A stretch of DNA of 64,000 nt. Origin: Fragosphaeria purpurea (Eukaryota; Ascomycota; Sordariomycetes; Ophiostomatales; Ophiostomataceae). The stretch lies in assembly GCA_002778095.1 (NCBI GenBank), contig PCDL01000012.1, positions 868,001-932,000 of the forward strand, in the 5' to 3' direction. This document shows positions 26,001 through 37,179 of the stretch, piece by piece (position 1 is the stretch's first letter; the number at the start of each line of letters is the position of its first letter). Under the pieces are notes generated by a model. The model was not told the DNA's origin. It was given only the letters and a program-made list of their open reading frames with translations, and did not search any database. Position numbers and translations under genes: made by a program.

Positions 26001-28043
26001 GTACCGCCCCTCGTTGCTGACCCCTTTCCCCGAAGGACGTCATGCAGGAGGACGGTGCCGCAACGATAGGACGATACAACCATATCTTGTTTTTTTTTTC
26101 GTGGTTATAGTTGCGTCCATTGTTTTGATTTTTCTTCATCATCTCTTGCCCACCCTTCCTCCACATCGTTGTATTACTGCCCTCCCATCAACAACCTGTT
26201 TTCTGCTCCTTTCCTGTCGATCTCAAGCTGGCGGTTGTACGGGTCGTACGAAGGGATACAAACATATGCTCGTCGTGTTGTGTGTTTTGTCTCTTACGTT
26301 CTGATCGCGCTTTTGAATGCTGGTTAAGAGGTGGCGTGCTGTCAGCGCCACCAACCACCTCCCCTTTCTAAGCTGTAGCGGCACAAACAAAAAGTGATTT
26401 GAGAGAGAAAAGAGTGTTCTTCTTTGTGACGGTCCGTGAGTCCCATTAACCTGATCGGGTATTGCCTACTTGCCTGCCGTCGAATCGAGCCTCCTGCATC
26501 GCTTTGGATCGTCCGCCCTCAACAAGGTTTTCACCTACAAAAGGGCCCGTCGTTTACCGTCGGCTTCTTCACCGTACGATGCTACGTAAAACGTACAATA
26601 TACCGTCCACAGAGGCACACTCGCGACCGCGCCAGCGCCTTCGGAAAGCCGAGGGCGCTGCAAGGCAGCGAGTCGTATTTACGGAGCACCTGCGAGGGGC
26701 GGGTTCGGGCGACGGTCTCCAGTTTTTCCCCATTTCTTTTCGAGACAGCCCGTTTCTCGTCTGTCGGGAACGCGCTCGTGACGATGGTCCCGTAAGGCGG
26801 AGCCATGCGACTATGAGCACTCCGTATGTTCAAAGTTACTCCGTATTTCAATGTCCTTTTTCTTATTGACGGTGGTGGGCTGTCTGTCTCCTGCTGCTGT
26901 TGTGCTGCCGCCGCTGCTGCTGTTGCTACCGCCAATATTGTTCTTAATATGACGAGCATTCGTAATACTTTGCCGTACGGCATATGTAGCCCTCTTCTTT
27001 CCTTTTCTTTTCTTTTCTTGTTGTATCCTTGTGTCTTGGTGTACCTTTTGCCGGTCGTTTCGTTGGCGTCCGGCGGTCGCGTGCGGGCTAGTTGGACGGT
27101 CCATCCACGACCCTTTTTTCGTCTTTGTTTGTTTTTTTCTTATTTTATTTTATTCCTTTTTCTTTCCCCCTTGTTTTTATTTTTTTGTTTCTTATTTTTC
27201 TTCGACTAGTCACACATCCTTTCTCCTCTTCGGCTTCCATCCCCGCAAGGCTGCTACTACGACCGCCAACCTGGTTCTGCCTGTTCTCCTCCTTCTCCAG
27301 GTCCTCCCCTTTTTCTCTTTCTCTTTTTTTTTTCTTTTTTCTTCTGTTGGATTTTCCGACTTATAGACGACCATCAGGAACTTGCTTACCCACCCTCGGC
27401 TTCCCCACAAAGTTGGTGTCGTTTTCCCCTTTTTTGTTCTCTTGTTTCCCCTCCTCTTCTTCTTCCTGTTTGTTATCGTCTTCTTCTTCTTGTTTGCTGC
27501 TCGTGGCAAAGGACTTCATTTTGATTCTTTCCGTTTGGCAAACGTCAGGTTGTTGTCTGCGTCTGCTTCTGAACTTCGTCTTCTCTTTCTTTTCTTTTTT
27601 CTTATTCTGTCTCAGACCAATCTCCACTCAACCCACTTTGTTTTCTGTTTCTCACGCTGTTCCAATTTTTCTGACTTTGTTTTTCCTTTCTTATCCTATA
27701 TTTTTCTCTTTCTCTATTTTCCACTCACCAGCTTGCGAATCCAACCAACCATTGATTGACCCGCGAAGGCTTGCTCTGTCCATAGTCCGTTCTCAGCCTC
27801 GTCCTCGAAAAAAAGCATCGACCTCTGCGTTCTCCGAGGTCACATCCATGCCTTATCCTCGTTTTCACACACTCTCTGAACCCAAGGAAGAGGAGCTGAC
27901 AAAGCGCCTGGGTTCGCCGCTTTCCTCTGCAAGTACAATACAACAAGACGACACCTGGTCAAGGAATACCAAACTCCACGTCTGAAGACCAAGGTATCAC
28001 TTCGAACTTGACAGCAGAAACGCAGACCTCGACATTGCCCACC
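23011..28043. other. 5 kb intergenic region with a pyrimidine-rich leader for the CTF1-like gene
   Basis: No coding region could be supported. TATA-like elements occur at 23261-23269 (TATATAAAA) and 23877-23885 (TATATAAAG), but no gene follows them convincingly. From about 27000 to 27730 the plus strand is almost pure C/T with TTTTTC tracts, typical of a long fungal 5' leader upstream of the regulator at 28044. The long frame through it (27092-27985) is Phe/Leu/Ser/Pro simple sequence. A short upstream frame starting ATG at 27849 and ending before 27986 could act as an upstream ORF. Three CCTCGG/CCGAGG hexamers lie at 26649, 27394 and 27834. Confidence 0.55.
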
Positions 28044-31000
28044 ATGGATGACGTGTCGAGCCCCAACTCGTCCAATCTGAGCGTCTTTGACACCGGAAAC
28101 GGCAACGACGTCCTCATGCATGACGACGAGGAGCTGTCGCCCTTTAGCAGCACCAACGACAACGGACCCAGCTACACCCACCGCGACGGCGACAGCATCC
28201 GCAGCAGCATCAGCAGCGCGGCCAGCGCCCGGCCTGTGATGTTGCTGCCGGCCACGGAAAAGGTCGGCGCCACGGCCGACGCAACGGCAGCACAGTCTAC
28301 CGACGGCAACGCCGCCACCGCCACTTCCACCCCCGGGCCGCGAAAAAGGAGGACAAAAAAGGCAGGCGAAAAAAAGGACGACGGCGCCAGCTCGGCCACG
28401 GCAGGGTCCGACGGAGCGACCGCCGGAACCGCCGCCGCCACCACCAATGCTGCGGGCAAGGTGATCAAGCGGCGTGCCGCCCGGGCCTGTGTGAGTTGTC
28501 GCAACCGCAAAGTAAGGTGCGACGTCGTGGAGACATTTCCCTGTGGCAATTGCCGCTGGGACAAAATCGAATGTGTCGTCCAGGAAGGACGGAGAAGACG
28601 GTAGGCCTTTGTTTTTTTCCTTTTTTTTCCTTTTTTTTCCTTTTTTTTGCCCTCCCTTTCCCCCTCTTTTTTTTTCGCCCCCCTGAATCTTGGAAATTCA
28701 CGCATAGTGGTGTGACGCCTTCCGTCGTATGCCGAGGGGGCAACACCAACCTCATTGCAAAACTGACACCATGGCGGTCCGAACAGGCGAGGCCTTTTCA
28801 ACGCGCGCGAAACAGCAGGTTCCATACCCGGAGCTGAGGCAGTGGTGCACAATCATGAAGGCCACAACCACGTCCACGGACACGGCCACGGTCCCGGTCC
28901 CGGTCCCGGTCACGGTCACGGCCTTGTAAACGGAACCAATGGCGGCATCGGCGGACACGGCTATCTCAATGGATTCAACCTCGGCGACGGTGCGGACGCG
29001 GCGAACGGAGCCGGGTCTGGCTTGAACCAGGTCAACGGCTCGGGAGCGTATTTCGACTTTGCCGGCCAACAGCGCCTCGGCGGCAACGCGCTGTTGTTGC
29101 CCAAAGGGCCACCACCCACGCACACCGGCCCGGCGGATCCCGGGAACGTTCCGGTCGGTCTGCCCGGGTTCCCGCTGCTGCCGGTCAATGGTCTCCTCGG
29201 CGATCCACAACAGCAGGTGGCGGCCATGCTGCCCGGCTTCATCCGGCCGCTGCCCGGAAAGATGGCCCCCGAGGACATTGTCTACCTGCACAGCAAGGGC
29301 GCGTTCACCTTGCCCGACCAGACCCTCCAGAAGGCCCTGTTGCACGCGTTCGTCGAGTTCGTCTACCCGTACATGCCCCTCTTGGAGCTGCGGCCCTTCC
29401 TAGAGACCATCCACGAGCGCGACGGCAAGAACGGCACCATCAGTCTGCTGCTGTACCACGCGGTGATGTTTACGGCGGCCGCGTTTGTGCCGGCCAAGTA
29501 CCTGAAAGCAGCCGGGTTCAGCCGGCGACGAGAGGCGCGAAAGACCTTTTTCATGAAGGCTAGGGTGCGTATTCAGGCGTGTTGGAGTTCTTTGGTTCTT
29601 TCTTCTCTTGGGATGTAGAAGGACTAATTTGTTTTTCTCTCTTTAACAGGCCCTGTATGATTTCGATTATGAGATGGACCGTTTTACCCTGGTCCAGTCG
29701 CTGCTGCTGATGACGTACTGGTACGAGACGCCCGAAGACCAGAAAGACACGTGGCATTGGATGGGTGTGGCCGTGTCCTTGGCCCACACCATCGGCTTGC
29801 ACCGCGACCCGCGCACGACGGGCGAGCCGCTGCGCCGCCAGCGGCTGCGCAAGCTGCTCTGGTGGTGCTGTTTCATGCGGGACCGCATGATTGCGCTCGG
29901 CATGCGGCGGCCCAAACGGATCCGCAGCGAAGACGCCGACGTGCCGATGCTCACGCCGGGCGACTTTGACCAGACCGTGCTGCCGGACGAGATCGACGTG
30001 GTGCCGGCCGCGTGCCGGCTGGTGCGCGACGTCGGCATGCAGGCACAGCTCGCCGAGCTGTGCGTCGAAAAGGCAAAGCTCTGCGTGCTCGTCGGCAGCA
30101 TGCTGCAACAGCAGTACACCATTCTGCCGCGCGGGCGGCTGCGCGGCAGCGACGCGGGCCTCATCGGCGGCGGCGGCGGCAGCGGCAGCGGCGGCGGCAG
30201 CAACAGCACGACCATGCTGTTTCCGAACCGGCCGGCGAGCGACGACGGCCGCAGCGGCAACGGGCCGAGCGTGGTCGACAAGATCGACGCGCGGCTGCGG
30301 GCGTGGCTCCTGGCGCTGCCCCGGTCCTGCCGCTACGCGGCCCTGACGCCCGGCGACGTGCAACACGGCTGGGCGACCGTGGCCGTGCAGCGGACGCTGC
30401 TGCACCTGGTGTACCACACGACCATGTCGGCGCTGCACCGGCCGCGCATCCAGCCGGCGGTGCCCGGGGCGCCCATGCTGCCGACGGAGCAGCAAGAGTT
30501 CTCGCGCGCGCGCGTGCGCGACGCCGCGGACTGCGTCACGCGCATGGGCGGCGAGATGCTGCGCCTGCGGCTGGAGCCGTACCTGCCGACGGCCGGCGTG
30601 ACGGTCTTCTTGCCGGCCATGTTTGCGCACCTGCTCGACATCCGCGGCGGCGTGCCCCGGGAGCGGCGGCAGCAGGCCGTGCTGGGGTTTCTCACGTGCA
30701 TGCGCATCATGGAGAGCCTGCGCGACACGTACGCGGCGGCCGAGATTGCCAAGGGCTTTGTGGAGTCGTTGCTGAAAAAGGCGGGCATCGACTTGATGGC
30801 GGTGGCCAACCTGCAGGACGACGGGCTGGGCGCGGGGGCGGGCGTGGGCGTTGGGGGCGTTGGGGGTCTCGGCGGCGGCGCGGTCAACGGCGCGGAGAAC
30901 GGCGGCACGGGGACGAGCACGCCGGTCAACGGCACGTCGGCCTCGCTGCTCAACGCCACATCCAACGTGGGTGTCCCGTACACCGAAGACGGGATCGCCC

Positions 31001-31584
31001 ATGCCGTCGCCGTGTACGCCGCCAACACGCCGCGGGCACGGTCGGCACGCACAACGCCGCCCGCCGACACGGACACCGCCGACCGAACAACCGACGACGA
31101 CGGCGGCGGTAGTGGTGGTCATAGCCACATGACCAACGGCCACGACGACCTTCTTCTGGGCCATGCCAACACGTCGACAACGCCGTCGTACATCTCCGCG
31201 TCGGCTGCCGCTGCCAAGCTGTTGGCTCTCAATATCCAGCCGATACCCGGCAGCAGCAACGCCAACGCCGCCGCCTTTCCCCCCTCGGATCCTGCTGCAA
31301 ATTCTGCCAATCCTGCCAATCCTGCTACCGCCGTGGCTACGGCCATGGCCACGGCCAACACGGCCGTCGAGCAGATGTGGGGTCTGACGCCGTCGGGCAG
31401 CGCGGTCTCGGAGGACCCGTTCGAGTGGGGCGTGGCGGCGGACCCGGGCAGCATGAAGCTGGATCTGGATTTCGACCAGTGGCTGGATTTCCCGCCCGAA
31501 GGCATGGGCAGCAGTGCCGACCAGGCCTTTGCGGGTCTGTTCAAGCCCAGCTATGGAAACGAGGCGATGAACACCGACTTTTAG
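28044..31584 (+). CDS. CTF1: Zn2Cys6 transcription factor, cutinase/fatty-acid regulator CTF1/FarA/FarB type
   Basis: Three exons, 28044-28600, 28787-29564 and 29650-31584 (3270 nt, 1089 aa). The start ATG sits in ACCATGG. The zinc cluster spans residues 149-177 with spacing C-x2-C-x6-C-x7-C-x2-C-x6-C, preceded by the basic KRRAARA. Intron 1 (branch CTGAC, acceptor ACAG) links it to a His/Gly/Pro-rich segment (about 207-232), then the fungal-specific regulatory domain. In that domain ALYDFDYEMDRF, QSLLLMTYWYETPEDQKDTW and GVAVSLAHTIGLHR are the hallmark of this family, whose members bind CCTCGG and switch on cutinase, lipase and fatty-acid beta-oxidation genes. Exon 3 continues into Gly-, Ala- and Thr-rich linkers and an acidic C-terminus, a likely activation region. 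CTF1-alpha and CTF1-beta paralogues cannot be separated here. A RIP-mutated copia element begins about 400 bp downstream; no RIP leakage is visible in this gene. Confidence 0.85.
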
Positions 31585-31978
31585 TTGTTGGATGGGGTCA
31601 TTGGGCAGCAATGTTGTTAACTGGGGTTTTGGCGTGCGGTTGGGTTAAAAGTGATTTTTTTGGTTTTATTCCCTTTTTTTCTTTTTCTTTTTCTTTTTTT
31701 CTTTCCTTTTTTTCTTCTTTTTTTTCGTTTCCAGGTTTTAGGCGTGGTGGATATGGGACGGCTGGCTTTCTTATTACGATGGGACGAAATATTACATCCC
31801 TTGCTGTTCTGAGCGTTCGAAAACAAAGAAAGTCACCAAAGACGAAGCTCGCAAAAGTGAGGCTGAAGTTGGGAACGTTGGCGATGCAGACGGACACCGC
31901 TTTTTTTTGGTTGATCCAACCCAACCCATGCCCCATGCCTGCATATCCATGCATATCTCTGTATGCACGTATCCGCGC
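31585..31978. other. 3' region between the CTF1-like gene and the copia element
   Basis: 394 bp with a T/C-rich tract (about 31660-31735), probably the 3' UTR of the regulator. CpA and TpG are present at normal density right up to the insertion site, so RIP did not spread outward from the element on this side. Confidence 0.6.
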
Positions 31979-31983
31979 CTTCC
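31979..31983. repeat. Target-site duplication CTTCC (left copy)
   Basis: The five bases immediately outside the left LTR match exactly the five bases immediately outside the right LTR (37335-37339). A 5-bp duplication is normal for Ty1/copia integrase. Confidence 0.9.
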
Positions 31984-32138
31984 TGTAAAATAAGATGAAT
32001 TTTGGCATGGTCTAGAAAAGTATGTGTGCGCGTTAAGCGCGCACACACACGAACCAGAGTTATCGTCGTGAGCATGACTAATCGCTACAGACCCTTTTTG
32101 GGTCACGTGAAGGGGGTCACGTGTCTATTTTCTCTACA
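31984..32138 (-). repeat. Left LTR (3' LTR in element orientation)
   Basis: 155 bp, TGTAAAAT at one end and TCTCTACA at the other. It contains a 10-bp inverted repeat (arms 32023-32032 and 32038-32047 around a 5-nt loop; arm TGTGTGCGCG) and two direct copies of GGTCACGTG (32101-32109 and 32115-32123). It differs from the right LTR at two positions only (32009 and 32024, G here, A there). Confidence 0.93.
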
Positions 32139-32150
32139 TTCCCCCTGACA
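32139..32150 (-). other. Polypurine tract of the copia element
   Basis: Read on the minus strand, the sequence directly before the 3' LTR is GTCAGGGGGAA, a purine tract abutting the TGTAGAGA end of the LTR. This is the expected primer site for plus-strand DNA synthesis and confirms that the element is oriented on the minus strand. Confidence 0.7.
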
Positions 32151-35100
32151 CGTGATCCGGGCCGCACACGTATCACCTCCGATATCCTCCGGCGCGGCGC
32201 CCTTAACGGCGCCGGTAACTAAAACAAATACGAAGTCCGTATCCCACGGCCCTTCGCCGCTCGTAACGGAGCCACTACCTCTTCGGCAGCCCCGGGGAGG
32301 CGTCTAGCCGGGCTCTCCTCCCGTAAATCCCTTCTCTTTTTCCTTAATCTTCGGGCCACTCGGCTTTCCGTACTAGTCTTCCCGCTAACCGCTCGAACGC
32401 CGTTTTAGCCACCGGCTTCGTTATAAGATCGGCCAGTTAATCGTCGGTCGGTACGTATACGAGCTTTATATAACCGGCTTCGTACTCCTCCCGGACCTAG
32501 TGTAACTTTACTTCGTAGTACTTACTACCGAGCCGAAAAACGCCGGATCTAATTAGCTTTATAATTAACTAGTTATCGATAAAAAGGCGGATCCGGTACG
32601 GTCTACTAGTCTCCGTAATAAAATTATATATTTAGACCGCTTACGCGGCGTTATAATATACGGCGACGTACTCCGCTTAGGTCGTTAACGTATATACGGT
32701 CGGGAGTTAACGGCTTATCTATATTATAGGGCCGTCGGTTATAACCGTTACGTAACCGTAAATACTTTTTCGGTTAACGGGGTCGTTTATAAAAGACGAA
32801 TCGGTATATACGTCGATATCGATTATATCCTCGTTTACTCCGCCTACCTTCGTTTTTTTATATCTTACGTTATAATCGCTTTTATTAACGAGGTACCGTA
32901 TAATTCTTTTAATATTACGGTAATAGTCTTTTATCGGTATAAATATCGCTCGTATTTATTATCCTACGGCGAAAGATAAATCTAGTCTCGTTATAATCTA
33001 CGTATAAATTAACTTATTTATCGTATATTAATATTTATAAAGTCTCTCCGTTTTTACTAAGTCTCGCGGGGGTAGGATATTCTTTATAAGTATCGTTATT
33101 AAACGTACGTTTTATATCTCTTATTCTTTTAAGAGGTTTTATAAATAAGTATTTTAATATATAAAGACTTTAATATAACCCTTTTTTATAAGACGAACGC
33201 CGATCTCGATATTAAATAACTATCTCGGCTCTCCGGTTAAGTTAACTTTTAACCTTTTCGTTAATCCCTTTTTAAATTCGTCTAGGTCTTCGTCGTCTCC
33301 GGTATATAGTATATCGTCGACGTACGTTACGATAATCGTACTTCCTTTAACGTAGATAACTTTATCGGATACGGTCGGGTAAAAGTTAAGACTCGTTAAT
33401 ACTTTATCCCTTTTCTTCTCCTATTAATAGGCCCCTTACTTTAGGCCGTATAGGGCGCGTTATAAATAGATTACGCGGCCCTTCTTATACTTTACGCCGT
33501 CGGTTAAGTCGGAATACCGGTTAAAGAAAGTATATTATAAATCGTTTATATCTAGGAAGACTTCGTAGTAAAGGAGACCGTATAAATACGCGGCCACTAC
33601 GTTTAACTATCGTACGTTACGGCTCTCTTAAACGGTAAGGGTTAGAGTTATACGCTATAAATCGGATCGTAATATCGCCGCCGTCGTTTCGTCGAAGTTA
33701 ATCCCTTTACGTTATTTAAATCCCCTAATAACGATACGTACTTTCTTTTTTATTTCGACTCCGCCGGGGCTACGCTTTCGTTAAAGTATAATCTTCGAGC
33801 TAATAATATATTTATCTTTTAACTTTTCTATAAATAGAATCACCCCGTAGTCGATTAAACTTCTTATCTCCCGGTAGATAGCTTTTAACTACTCGTCCGT
33901 TTCCGGACCTTAGATAACCTACCGAACGTTAAGATTATTAAAATCCGGCCTCCTAATAAACGTAAATACGTTAACGATATTACTACTTAACGCGGTTATA
34001 TTATAAAAGTTAACGAGATTCGAGTTTATATTTTTCTTTTAAAGGAGATATATAATAAGATCGTCGTTATCGTTTTTTACCGTAAAAAAATCCTCCGGAA
34101 CGATACCGTCGTCTTTTAGGGACTCCCTTTCTATATTTTTTAAGTTTACTATATCGCTTTTATTTTCCCTTTAAATCTTAATAAACTTCTTTTTAGTCGA
34201 CGGTTTCGGTTACCGATACCGTATAAGGTTTATAATCTCTTTTTCGGCGGTAATTACTACGTCGTCGTTATCGTTAATAACCGTAATAACTTTCGTTTTA
34301 CGTTATATACCCTTAAGTTAGCTTTAATAGTATTATTTCTCGTTATCTATAATATACTCGTAGAAGTATACGTTAATTATAATAATAACTTACTTAATCT
34401 CTAACCCGTATACGCGGTATAAATAACGTCCCTTAAAGCCTATTAGTATACCCTCCTCTCCCTATACCTTTATCTTCGTAATATATTACCGTTAAATTAA
34501 GCCGTCGTATTTTCGGAAGAAGTACTTATAATTTAAGGCTTTTAGGTAAGATAAATCTAGCTTAAAATCGGGATCTCCGGCGCGACGCTTCCACTCTATA
34601 AGGGGTACCGTTCCGTTTACTTTAACGGTTACGTTATATAAATAAATTATCGCCTTAACGATCTCCGGCTAAAGTTTAATTAAGATTTATTAAGCGATTA
34701 TAATCGTACGTATTTTAACGATAATACGCCGGACTATCCTTTCGATCTTACCGTTTTATTCGTAACGATATAACGGGCTAGCCTTTAACCTTATACTTTC
34801 GTTACGGTAATACTTCTCGTATATCGTTATTTATACGTTTATACCGTTATTTAGTTATATCCTTTTAAGCTTCCTTTTTAAACGATTAACGTTATAATTA
34901 ATCGTCGCCTTTACGTTAATATTATAATTAAACTTAATATATAAGGGATAAACTTAAATCCTACTCGTAACTTTATATAGGTTTACTTTTAATTAATAAT
35001 ATCTTCCGTTAAACCGTTACTTAATTATAATAACGTTTAGGTGGTAGACTTTTTCCGGTAACGTCGCTTTATTAACCCTTCGGTCTTTTAACTTAAAGTA

Positions 35101-37154
35101 TATAACCTTCGAGACTTCGTAAGGCTTATACGGATCGTCCTTTTTATACTTATTAATAACGTTTAACGTAATTAACGTACCGCTTTTTACCACCGTAATT
35201 ATTTATTTAAGCGCCCCTAACCCTAAGTGGTTAAGTCGTTAATAAATAAGCCGTAACCTTTAACGCTCGTTTAAAAAGATTACGGTTATACTTTTTCCGA
35301 TAATAAAACTAATACGTAATAAAGTGTATTAAGGGTTATTAACTTCGGGATATCGGCGATACGAATAGGGATATAAAAATTATAACCTAATACGTTTAAC
35401 TTTATTAAGTACTTACCCTCCGGGTTAATAAAGGTACCGTTTCGGTAGATAAAGCCGTTAACCTAGTAAAAACGTAACCTTAATAAAAGGTTAATATCTA
35501 TACCGGGACTATATAATATATTACGGAGTAAGATCTCTACCGGCTCTCCCTTCGGGTTTTCTATTATAAGCCGGACGGTACCTATTATACCGATATTAAC
35601 TTTACCGCCGCCGGTATTAAGCGTTACGTTAACCTCCTTTATAGTCCCGGGTAGAAACTACTTCTTATCGTTAACGATATAACTATTTATACCGGTATCG
35701 AATAACTATAAATTCGTATTTTTAAAGTAAAAAGAGTAAAAAGACTATATACCCTTCGTAGTTATATTAAATTCGTTAAACGTAGTACTTATAACGAATA
35801 TAGACGTAATAATAAGTTTATCTTCTTACTTATTATCGCCCTTTTACGTTACTATATAACTTTTATTTTTCGGGCGTAACTCTTTATATTTAATCTAATA
35901 ACGCTCGACGGTATATTTAACTTTACCGTAGTAAAGGTAAGTAGGTAACGCTTTATTATCGGAGCTTATATTAAATTTAATACCGGAGGTAGTACCGGAG
36001 CCGGAGCTCTTTCGGCTATTATTATTATTATTACGGTTATCCGTCGAGCCCGACTTTTAATCTTTTTTATAATTATTATTATTATTCGGGTTATACGTAA
36101 GCTTACGGTAACGGTTCCGGACGAATACCTTTATTTCGTTAAACTATTCGTTAACCTCGAGCCCCTTCTAGTCCCGAATCGATTTTATTAAGTCGGCGTA
36201 GACGTTACGTTATCTCTACTCTACGACGTTAAGAAAGTGGTATATTTTCCCTTTATCGTTAAGTTTTTTAACCTTACGTTTATACGCCTTAATAACTTCT
36301 TCGTACTTCGTTAAAAAAACTTCGACTTTTTCGTCCTTCTAAACGAATTAATAGAACGCCCGAGCGTATTAAACTACGTTACTTCGCTCTTTTAGGCCTA
36401 ACGTACGTTTTAGGTAGTCGTATATAACGATTAGCTCGTCTATTTCTAGTATTTAACGGGCTAGGCTTTTATTAATTATCGTTATAATTAAATAATATAT
36501 AGCTTAGTTAATAATAGGCCCTTATTTAATTAAATCTTCGATTTAACGAACGCTTAGGATCCGTAAATAAATCTTTACTTAAATCTCCTATATTTTCTAG
36601 TCTTTAATATCCTTAAGTCTAGTTATTTTCGGTACTTTATCTATTACTACGCCGTACGAATATTCGTCGGCTTCCTATACGGGGCCGGGAGCCGGGCTCC
36701 CTTTTTAACTTTAACTTTAAAAGCCGGCCGCCGGCGCCGGGCCGGGGGTTAAAGCTTATTATAAGTTAACTATATCCGCCTCTTCTTCTTCCGTAATTTA
36801 GTCCACCGCTTACCGTAAAAGCCGGAGAGTTTCCTCGAGTATTTCGGTCCTTTCGTTAATTTCGGTACCGAGGGTTTATCTCCGTACTTCCGCTTCGTAC
36901 TCTTCGAGCCGGTCCCGAATCACTTACTATATCGGGATCTTCGGTGGGTTAGTCTCACGGGCCATACGGTGAAAAATTTTCGTGATATTTTTATTAGATT
37001 TAACGCGTTTTTCCCCCTAAACGTCCGGGCCAAATCGACTCGTCTAACGTCTCCAGGCGTAGAAAAAACGTAAAAATAAATAAAAAGAAGCTATATATAA
37101 TAGCGAAAAGTCCAGATTTAATAAAAAAGAGCTTCAATTAATTAAAATTAGTGC

Positions 37155-37179
37155 CAAATACGCTCCGGGTAACATAACC
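37155..37179 (-). other. Candidate primer-binding site of the copia element
   Basis: On the minus strand the first bases inside the 5' LTR are GGTTATG followed by TTACCCGGAGCG. The seven-base GGTTATG is complementary to CAUAACC of the initiator-methionine tRNA anticodon loop, the kind of internal half-tRNA priming known for Drosophila copia. Only seven bases match, so this is a suggestion. Confidence 0.4.

Noticed and set aside
27092..27985. 297-codon plus-strand frame resembling a membrane protein
   Set aside because: Phe/Leu/Ser/Pro-rich translation of a T/C-rich leader; no alternating loop pattern, no family likeness.
29560..31611. 683-codon minus-strand frame
   Set aside because: Antisense shadow of exon 3 of the CTF1-like regulator, which has clear family motifs on the plus strand.
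32139..37179. AT-rich block considered as centromere-like or mitochondrial insertion
   Set aside because: Flanking LTRs, target duplication and copia motifs on the minus strand explain it as a RIP-mutated retrotransposon.
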